Assembly: GCA_028700875.1 (NCBI GenBank)
Contig: JAQVRW010000228.1
Coordinates: forward strand, 1-5,338
Reading direction: 5' to 3'
Origin: Candidatus Zixiibacteriota bacterium
GTDB taxonomy: Bacteria > Zixibacteria > MSB-5A5 > GN15 > JAAZOE01
DNA length: 5,338 nucleotides
Positions 1 through 5,338 of this stretch are shown piece by piece. A program made the translations under genes and the position numbers. The notes beneath the pieces are model-generated. The model had not been told where the DNA came from. It saw only the letters and a list, made by a program, of their open reading frames with translations, and did no database searches. The first letter of the stretch is position 1, and each line of letters opens with the position of its first letter.

Positions 1-744
1 GTGCGCCTGTACGCCTGGGATAAGTCTTCAATTACCATAGGGTTTCATCAAACGCTGGAACGGGCGGTGGATCGTCTGAAGCTGGGTGATACGCCGGTCG
101 TACGCCGTATCACCGGCGGTCGGGCGTTGCTTCATGATGACGGTGAACTGACGTATGCCATAGCCGGGAATTTTCTACGCCAGCCCATTCTGGGCGACAC
201 GCTGGCGGCCAGCTATCATACTATTGCCGAAGCAATTATCCGGTTTTATCGGTTGCTTGGATGGCCTGCGGCCGTGGCCAGACGGGACGATCCGGTATTG
301 CTTTCCGGGTCAACGGGAATACAGAAGGGATGTTTCGCCTCGGTTTCGCGGTTTGAGATCACCGCTTTCGGGCAGAAACTGGCCGCATCTTCCCAACGTC
401 GCAGCCGTACCGCCCTGATCCAGCATGGGGCGATCCGAATCGCCCCGCCCACGCGCCATCCGGCCATCATCGATCTTCCTCAGGCGGTTGCCGGAGAAGC
501 GTTTTGGACCCCGGCAGGTTCGCGCGGAGACCTGGAAACGACGATGATCCGCGCGTGTGAGGAAACATTTGGCGTGTCGATGGTTCTCGAACCCTTCTCC
601 GAGGCGGAAAAGGTCGCGATCGGAGCGCTGGCGGGGTCCTACAAAAACCTTGCCGGCGGCCATGATTTGATTAAACAACCCCCCGGTGACAAGAGTCTTA
701 AATGCAGAGGTGAGGGATGTCGGGAAGGGCAAAAAACCTCTTGA
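1..744 (+). CDS. Lipoate-protein ligase A / octanoyltransferase family protein (5' partial)
   Basis: This is a BPL/LplA/LipB-fold catalytic domain. The family attaches lipoyl or octanoyl groups to the lysine of lipoyl domains (2-oxoacid dehydrogenases, glycine cleavage H protein) in the cytoplasm. Visible motifs, numbered from the first base, are RLYAWD (2-7), the substrate-pocket motif VVRRITGGRALLHDDGELTY (33-52), CFASVSRFEI (111-120), the conserved lysine region GQKLAASSQRR (124-134) and QHGAI (141-145). The first codon, GTG, is probably an internal valine. Homologues read hydrophobic-RLY here and have some 30 more N-terminal residues, including an M-x-x-D-E type segment, so the gene starts upstream. 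Cys111 sits where LipM-type octanoyltransferases carry their catalytic cysteine, as I recall that family, so LipM-like transferase and LplA-like ligase activities are both possible. The usual GSAQ after the lysine is replaced by AASSQ. The last 25 or so residues are polar and match no motif I know. The TGA stop lies inside the next transcription unit's promoter. Confidence 0.88.
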   Translation: MRLYAWDKSSITIGFHQTLERAVDRLKLGDTPVVRRITGGRALLHDDGELTYAIAGNFLRQPILGDTLAASYHTIAEAIIRFYRLLGWPAAVARRDDPVLLSGSTGIQKGCFASVSRFEITAFGQKLAASSQRRSRTALIQHGAIRIAPPTRHPAIIDLPQAVAGEAFWTPAGSRGDLETTMIRACEETFGVSMVLEPFSEAEKVAIGALAGSYKNLAGGHDLIKQPPGDKSLKCRGEGCREGQKTS

Positions 745-770
745 CTCGAGGCGGGAAATTATAGTATTAT
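741..770 (+). promoter_or_regulatory. Sigma70-like promoter for the receptor/PorV unit
   Basis: A -35 hexamer TTGACT (741-746) and a -10 hexamer TATTAT (765-770) are separated by 18 bp. Each differs from consensus by one base. The bases around the -10 are A/T-rich in an otherwise GC-rich region. Transcription would begin near 776-778. The -35 box contains the TGA stop of the upstream gene, so the promoter starts exactly where that reading frame ends. It is the only convincing promoter in the gap and points at the receptor gene. Assignment is by inspection only. Confidence 0.72.
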
Positions 771-776
771 CAAAAC

Positions 777-950
777 TTGTGGTGCCGGATGGTCCGGCGC
801 GGGCGGGGTCAATAAGCGGTCCCGCTTGGGTGTGGATGCTGGGAAAGGTTAGGTAAACAAGGTTTGTTGAGCGATAACGTTGTTCGACAGGCTTATATCC
901 CTCACATCAGAATGAATGGACGTTACAAACCCAGTGAGGAGGGTTCGGAA
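777..950 (+). promoter_or_regulatory. Long 5' leader of the receptor mRNA with two hairpins
   Basis: This is the predicted untranslated leader, about 174 nt between the likely transcription start and the receptor's ATG. Hairpin 1 pairs 782-789 with 793-800: an 8-bp stem with one T-G wobble and a TGG loop. Hairpin 2 pairs AAGCG (814-818) with CGCTT (823-827) around a GTCC loop. An alternative pairing of GCGGG (799-803) with CCCGC (821-825) would disrupt both. No T-tract follows either stem, so neither looks like an intrinsic terminator. No known riboswitch class was recognised. Two short ATG frames (789-815, 8 codons; 836-856, 6 codons) lack good ribosome binding sites. Regulatory function is inference. 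Confidence 0.35.
936..943 (+). promoter_or_regulatory. Ribosome binding site that sets the receptor start
   Basis: GAGGAGGG is a strong Shine-Dalgarno match ending 7 nt before the ATG at 951. It favours 951 over the in-frame upstream candidates TTG 864 and ATG 912, which have no comparable purine tract. From 951 the protein begins directly with a normal signal peptide. Confidence 0.85.
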
Positions 951-3900
951 ATGGCGAGCCGTGTTTTGAGGCCGGCGGTTTTCGCATTAGCTGCGGTGCT
1001 GGTGCTGCTTCTGGCGACGCAGGCGGCGTTTGGCGCCTCCGTGGGTCGTATCAAAGGTACCGTCACCGACAGCAAGACCGGAGATCCGCTGTTCGGCGTG
1101 TCGGTTCAGATCGAAGGAACCACCATGGGCGCGAAGACCGACATCGATGGCAACTACATCATTTTGTCGGTGCCGCCGGGTACCTATAATCTGAAAGTAA
1201 CCCTTTTGTCGTACGAAGGGGTCCAGGTTCAAGGGGTGCGGGTCGATACCGACCAGACCTCGGAAAACAACATGCAGATGAAGCAGACCGTCATCGAAAC
1301 CGGCAAGGTGACCATTGTCAAAGGACAACGGAAAGGCATTGATATCAACCAGACCGGTACGGTGAATATCAGAACCCAGAAGGAAATCCAGTCGGCGCCG
1401 GTAGCCACGGTGCAGGACCTGTTGGCGAAAGAAACCGGCATCACCGTGGACGCGCAGGGTGAACTGCACATCCGCGGCGGGCGCGCCGGTGAAACCACCT
1501 ACCTGGTGGACGGTGTCAACTATTCCGACCCGCTGGGTGGCCGGGCCCCGGTGGATGCCGGCATCAATATTTCCTCGTCGGCGGTTCTGGAGCTGCAGGT
1601 CATCAAGGACGGCTTCGACCCTGAATACGGCGAGGCTCTGTCCGGCATCGTCAAGATCACCTCGCCGACAGGCTCGGCGCAAAGAACCCGAACCGGCCTT
1701 CAGTTCTACACGGACGACTTCGGGACCAACAAGCTCAACAAATATTCCGAAAACTACGATCGGGGCGAGTTCAACGTCTCCGGCCCTGATCCTTTGCTGA
1801 CCAGTCGCATTTTGCCGGCCCTGGGCATCAATTATTTCCAGGATAAGGAATTCACCTACTATCTCTTCGCCGATTTCACGAAAACCGACACCCGGTTGCC
1901 GTATTCGCGGTATACTTCGCCCGCGACGGAGAAGAAATATTCCGGCCTCAATATCCTGGGAATCAACATCCCGGATCGGCAGAACAACCAGTACAGCCTC
2001 GACTTCACGCTGGCCTTCAACCCCACCAACAACATGCAGGCTAAAGCACTATATAAGGGGATGCGGTCATCGGCGACGGATTTCGACTGGTTGTACCGCT
2101 ATACGCCGGCCACGGCTCCGGTCTCCTGGTACAATACTAATAGCGTATCGTTTCAGCTGAAGCAGGTCTTATCGAAGTCATCGGATTATGAAATCAACCT
2201 TTCCTACTGGGGATCGCGTTATACGGAAAAGCCGGGCGACCCGGATCACCCCGGCGAGGGATTGGATCCCGATGATTTCCTGTTCATCGATCAATATGAG
2301 ACCTACGAAGATATCGATAACGACAACGTGTTCGATTCCTATGAACCGTTCATCAATATCTTCCCCGATTCCGTCAAGTACGGCAGCATCTACATCCCGA
2401 ATCGCAACGAAGGGGACATCAGCGTGGCGGTCGATGATCAGATCGGCGGCCTGTGGTATCCGTCATACGATCTCAACGGTAACGGGATTATCGACCAGTA
2501 CGAGGGCGAGCCGTTCGTGGACCTCAACGGCAACGGCATCTGGGACATGGGGGACAAGCTGACCCGCGACATAAACGGCAACGGCGTCTATGATGAAGAT
2601 TTACGCGACGCCACCTCGCCGTCTGCCACCACCCGTGAAGAGCCGTACATCGACGGTGATTCCTCGCTGGGCGAGCCGTTCACCGACGTCAACAAGAACG
2701 GCATCTACGACGAAGGGATCGATCGTTTCATGACCGCGTTGGATCCGACCAATAACCAGGATTTGAACCGGAACAACCGGTACGACGGCCCCAACGATCC
2801 CTGGGTTCCGGGCATTCCGTACATCGACTACAACGGCAACGGCGTCTACGACGCGCCGAACAATCGTTATGATCCGGGCGAGCCGTATACCGATATTAAC
2901 AAGAACGGCGAGCATGACACGGGCGGTGACAATTCCACCGGGTTTCTGCTCTATGGCTACGGCCAGGGAGGCAGTTATCCCAACGTCTGGACCGAGGAAA
3001 AGGTCGATAAATATACATTAAAGGGAAACCTGAAGAAGGCGATCGGCCGCGCGCACGAAATCAAGACCGGGTTCGAACTGCGGAAGGAAAAGATCGGCGT
3101 CGCGTCGATTCAGGGGTTGCAGTATTACAGCACGACCAACGACAAGTATGTCTACTCTGATCGCGGCAACGTCCGCGACTTCTATTCTCGCAAACCCTAC
3201 GTCGTGGTGGCCTATTTCCGCGACAAGATCGAGTATGGTTCATTGGTGGCTTCGCTGGGTATGCGGGCCGATTTGTTCTTCCAGGATAAACTGGAAGGCG
3301 TGTCCAAGATTCAGGATGTCACCGGAAACAAGGTACAGAAGCTCCGGAACAAATTCTCGCCTCGCGTGTCGATCAACTACCCGATTTCGGAAAAGGCGAT
3401 GATTCGGTTCAACTACGGCCACTTTTATGACCTGCCGTCGTATACGCGGATGTACCGGAACTCCAACCCCTACGGGCGCGGGGATGTCTCGCTGGTGGGT
3501 AACCCCAACCTGAACTATATGAAGACGGTCAACTACACGTTCGGCCTCAACTACGCCGTCACCGATGAGTATTCGGTGAAGCTGTCCGGTTATTACAAGG
3601 ATTACTTCGACATCGTTGCCACCTCGACGTACGGCACCGGCGCCGGTGCCTTCTCTTATTATGACAACACCGACTACGCCCGCATCCGCGGGTTCGAACT
3701 CGAATTCGGCCGCGAAGCGTCCCGATTCATCAACGGCACGCTCAGCTATACATACCAGTTCGCGTACGGGAAGTCATCCTCCGACGCCGAAAACTACCAA
3801 CGGCTTCTGGCGCAGGATGCCATCCCGATCGATGAAAATCCGCTGGACTGGGATATTCGTCACCGGGTGGCTTTGTGGTTGCAGATGTATTTTACCGACC

Positions 3901-4310
3901 GTGACCATCCGCGGCTGTTCGGCTTGGCCATCCCCAACGATTGGGATATGTCGATTTACTGGCAGTTCCAGAGCGGCTTCCCCTTCACTCCCCAAAAAAC
4001 CTATCCGGGGATGAAGCTCGATATCGGCGAGTCGCCGTTGACCAACTCGATGCGGCTGCCCGCGACCGCCTATACGGATATAAAGTTCCACAAGCGGTTC
4101 CGGTTGTCGGGGATGGAATACACATTCCAGGTTTGGATCAACAACCTCTTCGACAATAAGAACGTCGTTTATGTCAATACGGCCACGGGTCGTCCCGATA
4201 CCGACAATAACCAATCCGGCGTTATCGGCGGCGGCACCGAACGGCAAGCTAACCCCGCCAATTGGGGCCGCGGACGGCAGATCATCCTCGGCCTGGGACT
4301 TCAGTTCTAA
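951..4310 (+). CDS. TonB-dependent outer-membrane receptor with carboxypeptidase-regulatory-like domain and Ca-loop-like repeat insertion
   Basis: This is an outer-membrane active transporter that takes energy from TonB-ExbB-ExbD; the substrate is unknown. The protein has 1119 residues. A signal peptide covers about 1-29 (basic MASRVLR, Ala/Leu/Val core, then AAFGA). A CarboxypepD_reg-like beta domain spans about 32-112, with the hallmark DIDGNY (64-69) and VPPGTY (74-79). A possible TonB-contact segment lies near GKVTIVKGQ (118-126). The plug domain is about 135-240: VQDLLAKETGI (154-164), ELHIRGGRAGETTYLVDGVN (171-190) and VIKDGFDPEYGEALSGIV (217-234). The rest is a beta-barrel with many alternating aromatic strands, including FSPRVSINYPISEKAMIRFN (802-821), and ends in GLGLQF with a terminal Phe, as usual for BAM-inserted barrels. 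Residues 454-656 form an Asp/Asn-rich repeat insertion, described separately. At 1119 residues it is in the SusC/Oar size range, but no SusD-like partner is visible; a PorV-like gene follows instead. The start rests on the GAGGAGGG site and the signal peptide. Confidence 0.93.
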   Translation: MASRVLRPAVFALAAVLVLLLATQAAFGASVGRIKGTVTDSKTGDPLFGVSVQIEGTTMGAKTDIDGNYIILSVPPGTYNLKVTLLSYEGVQVQGVRVDTDQTSENNMQMKQTVIETGKVTIVKGQRKGIDINQTGTVNIRTQKEIQSAPVATVQDLLAKETGITVDAQGELHIRGGRAGETTYLVDGVNYSDPLGGRAPVDAGINISSSAVLELQVIKDGFDPEYGEALSGIVKITSPTGSAQRTRTGLQFYTDDFGTNKLNKYSENYDRGEFNVSGPDPLLTSRILPALGINYFQDKEFTYYLFADFTKTDTRLPYSRYTSPATEKKYSGLNILGINIPDRQNNQYSLDFTLAFNPTNNMQAKALYKGMRSSATDFDWLYRYTPATAPVSWYNTNSVSFQLKQVLSKSSDYEINLSYWGSRYTEKPGDPDHPGEGLDPDDFLFIDQYETYEDIDNDNVFDSYEPFINIFPDSVKYGSIYIPNRNEGDISVAVDDQIGGLWYPSYDLNGNGIIDQYEGEPFVDLNGNGIWDMGDKLTRDINGNGVYDEDLRDATSPSATTREEPYIDGDSSLGEPFTDVNKNGIYDEGIDRFMTALDPTNNQDLNRNNRYDGPNDPWVPGIPYIDYNGNGVYDAPNNRYDPGEPYTDINKNGEHDTGGDNSTGFLLYGYGQGGSYPNVWTEEKVDKYTLKGNLKKAIGRAHEIKTGFELRKEKIGVASIQGLQYYSTTNDKYVYSDRGNVRDFYSRKPYVVVAYFRDKIEYGSLVASLGMRADLFFQDKLEGVSKIQDVTGNKVQKLRNKFSPRVSINYPISEKAMIRFNYGHFYDLPSYTRMYRNSNPYGRGDVSLVGNPNLNYMKTVNYTFGLNYAVTDEYSVKLSGYYKDYFDIVATSTYGTGAGAFSYYDNTDYARIRGFELEFGREASRFINGTLSYTYQFAYGKSSSDAENYQRLLAQDAIPIDENPLDWDIRHRVALWLQMYFTDRDHPRLFGLAIPNDWDMSIYWQFQSGFPFTPQKTYPGMKLDIGESPLTNSMRLPATAYTDIKFHKRFRLSGMEYTFQVWINNLFDNKNVVYVNTATGRPDTDNNQSGVIGGGTERQANPANWGRGRQIILGLGLQF
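2310..2918 (+). repeat. Eight calcium-loop-like DxNxNGxxD repeats inside the receptor
   Basis: This segment encodes receptor residues 454-656. The repeats are DIDNDNVFD (454-462), DLNGNGIID (507-515), DLNGNGIWD (524-532), DINGNGVYD (540-548), DVNKNGIYD (579-587), DLNRNNRYD (604-612), DYNGNGVYD (626-634) and DINKNGEHD (648-656). Several are introduced by GEP[FY] or a variant: 519-522, 574-577, 621-624 (GIPY) and 643-646. Regular Asp/Asn spacing with Gly at the sixth position is the pattern of dockerin, EF-hand and thrombospondin type-3 calcium loops. No flanking helices of a true EF-hand are evident. A 17-base stretch is identical at 2574-2590 and 2832-2848, consistent with internal duplication. 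Calcium binding is inference from the pattern. Confidence 0.8.
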
Positions 4311-4357
4311 TGACACGGTTAGTAACGGAGAATGTTCGCTCTAAGCAGAGTATAAAC

Positions 4358-4362
4358 GGGAG
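4358..4362 (+). promoter_or_regulatory. Ribosome binding site that sets the PorV-like start
   Basis: GGGAG lies 7 nt before the ATG at 4370 but only 1 nt before the in-frame ATG at 4364. This favours 4370. Another in-frame ATG at 4310 overlaps the receptor's TAA stop (TAATGA) and could allow translational coupling, but it has no Shine-Dalgarno sequence and would put about 20 extra polar residues before the signal peptide. Confidence 0.6.
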
Positions 4363-4369
4363 CATGCAG

Positions 4370-5332
4370 ATGTCAGGCAAAAGAGAAATTACGACCGGCA
4401 GACGGTTGCTTCTCCTGATTCTGGGAGCTTGGTGCCTCATGGCACTGCCGACCGACCTTTTCGGCCAGGCCAAGGTCGGGACGGCTGGAGCCAAGTTTCT
4501 TGATATCGGAGTGTCTGCTCGGGCCATAGGAATGGGCCAGGCGTATTCGGCGATCGCCAACGACGTTTCGGCCATTTATTACAACCCGGCCGGGTTGACG
4601 CAGTTGTTCAGCCGTGAGGCGATGTTCACTCATGTCGACTATCCGGCCGACATCACCTATGAATTCGCCGGAATCGCCATTCCCGTTGAGAATGTCTCGG
4701 GAGTGTTCGGATTGGGCTTTTATTTCCTCAATTCGGGCGATATCCCCTTGACGACTTACTCCCATCCCGAGGGTACCGGTGAGTATTTCCGGGCCTACGA
4801 CTTCGCGGTGGCGGCCACGTTCGCCCGAAGCCTGACCGAGCATTTCTCACTGGGAGGGACGTTCAAATACGTGGGTGAGTTTTTCGACAACGAATCGGCC
4901 CAGGGCTGGGCGGCCGACGTCGGGACCCTGTACGATACCGGCTATCGCGGTTTCAAGATCGCCATCAGTATCGTCAACTTCGGCCCCGACATGACCATGG
5001 CCCAGCAGTCGTACCCGTTGCCGATCAACTTCAAGTTCGGCGGTTCCTTCAATATCGTCGAGTCGCCGGATCATCTGGCCGTGCTGGCCCTCGAAGGCGC
5101 GCACCCGTCCGACAACCTCGAGCAGTATAACGCCGGTCTGGAGTACTGGTATCTGGACCGCTTCTCGGTTCGTGTCGGGGATCGGTTCAACTACGATGCC
5201 GGCGGATTTACGGCGGGCGTCGGGTTGAAATGGCCGCTGGGTGAAGCCCGGGAAATCAGGATTGACTATGGATATCAGGACTTCGGTTTTCTGCGGGAAG
5301 TCCACCGGTTCTCATTGACGGTAGCCTTTTGA
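4370..5332 (+). CDS. PorV/PorQ family outer-membrane protein
   Basis: This is a FadL-like outer-membrane beta-barrel of the PorV/PorQ family, 320 residues long. In Bacteroidetes, PorV (LptO) works with the type IX secretion system, carrying substrates to the surface-attachment step. In other FCB-related lineages many paralogues exist with no assigned role, so secretion is only one possibility here. A signal peptide covers about 1-34: basic n-region MSGKREITTGRR, Leu-rich core 13-27, likely cleavage near FGQA/KVG. The family signature follows at once: AGAKFLDIGVSARAIGMGQA (39-58), then the NPAGL motif (72-76) shared with FadL. The remainder alternates amphipathic strands with short turns and ends LTVAF with a terminal Phe, as expected for an outer-membrane barrel. 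Cys22 lies within the signal core and is not a lipobox. The gene follows the receptor by 59 bp with no terminator or clear promoter, so an operon is likely. The start at 4370 rests on GGGAG spacing. Confidence 0.88.
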   Translation: MSGKREITTGRRLLLLILGAWCLMALPTDLFGQAKVGTAGAKFLDIGVSARAIGMGQAYSAIANDVSAIYYNPAGLTQLFSREAMFTHVDYPADITYEFAGIAIPVENVSGVFGLGFYFLNSGDIPLTTYSHPEGTGEYFRAYDFAVAATFARSLTEHFSLGGTFKYVGEFFDNESAQGWAADVGTLYDTGYRGFKIAISIVNFGPDMTMAQQSYPLPINFKFGGSFNIVESPDHLAVLALEGAHPSDNLEQYNAGLEYWYLDRFSVRVGDRFNYDAGGFTAGVGLKWPLGEAREIRIDYGYQDFGFLREVHRFSLTVAF

Positions 5333-5338
5333 GGGAGT
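5333..5338 (+). promoter_or_regulatory. Possible ribosome binding site of a further downstream gene
   Basis: GGGAGT directly follows the TGA stop of the PorV-like gene and ends at the window edge. Its purine content and placement fit a Shine-Dalgarno sequence for a closely spaced third gene of the operon, but that gene is not visible. Six bases are little evidence. Confidence 0.25.

Noticed and set aside
782..800. Intrinsic terminator for the lipoate-family gene
   Set aside because: The stem is plausible, but GGGCGGGG follows rather than a T-tract, and the stem lies downstream of a promoter that must read through it.
867..899. Second promoter (TTGAGC with TTATAT/TATATC) nearer the receptor
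   Set aside because: The spacing is 20 bp or more and the -35 match is poor. The promoter at 741-770 is much better.
864..950. N-terminal extension of the receptor from TTG 864 or ATG 912
   Set aside because: The frame is open, but the strong GAGGAGGG site and signal peptide point to ATG 951. The extension is polar and would precede the signal peptide by 29 or 13 residues.
777..950. Cobalamin riboswitch upstream of a TonB receptor
   Set aside because: This was looked for because of the gene context. The conserved cobalamin-box and GCCACTG-type motifs are not present.
987..1682. Antisense reading frame of 231 codons opposite the receptor
   Set aside because: It is Arg/Asp/Gly-rich with no recognisable domain and lies wholly opposite a clear coding region. 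Open antisense frames are expected in GC-rich genes.
3774..4316. Antisense reading frame of 180 codons opposite the receptor C-terminus
   Set aside because: It has no domain or signal, and the + strand here clearly encodes barrel strands of the receptor.
4332..4355. Seven-codon ORF between receptor and PorV-like gene
   Set aside because: GGAG is only 1 nt from its ATG, and the peptide is too short to support. It is likely chance.

Overview
The window reads as a slice of chromosome from a Gram-negative bacterium of moderately high GC. All genes lie on the + strand. The outer-membrane gene pair suggests the Fibrobacteres-Chlorobi-Bacteroidetes (FCB) superphylum or a related candidate phylum such as Zixibacteria, KSB1, Latescibacteria or Marinimicrobia. 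The markers are a TonB-dependent receptor with an N-terminal carboxypeptidase-regulatory-like domain, a loop full of DxNxNGxxD repeats, and a PorV/PorQ-type barrel directly downstream. This placement is inference from protein style, not from a marker gene.

Layout. Positions 1-744 hold the 3' part of a lipoate-protein ligase/octanoyltransferase-family gene; its true start is upstream of the window. A good sigma70-like promoter (TTGACT, 18 bp, TATTAT) overlaps that gene's stop codon and starts a leader of about 174 nt carrying two short hairpins. Positions 951-4310 encode a 1119-residue TonB-dependent outer-membrane receptor. Fifty-nine bases later, 4370-5332 encodes a 320-residue PorV/PorQ-family outer-membrane protein. 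The last six bases are purine-rich and may be the ribosome binding site of a further gene outside the window.

How the genes work together. The receptor and the PorV-like protein have no terminator between them and are probably co-transcribed from the promoter at 741-770 as an outer-membrane transport or surface-assembly unit. The lipoate-family gene is cytoplasmic protein-modification metabolism and seems to be an unrelated upstream neighbour. The most unusual element is the aspartate/asparagine-rich segment of the receptor (residues about 454-656). It has eight calcium-loop-like repeats in what topology suggests is one very large extracellular loop. No RNA genes, mobile elements, CRISPR arrays or convincing intrinsic terminators were seen.
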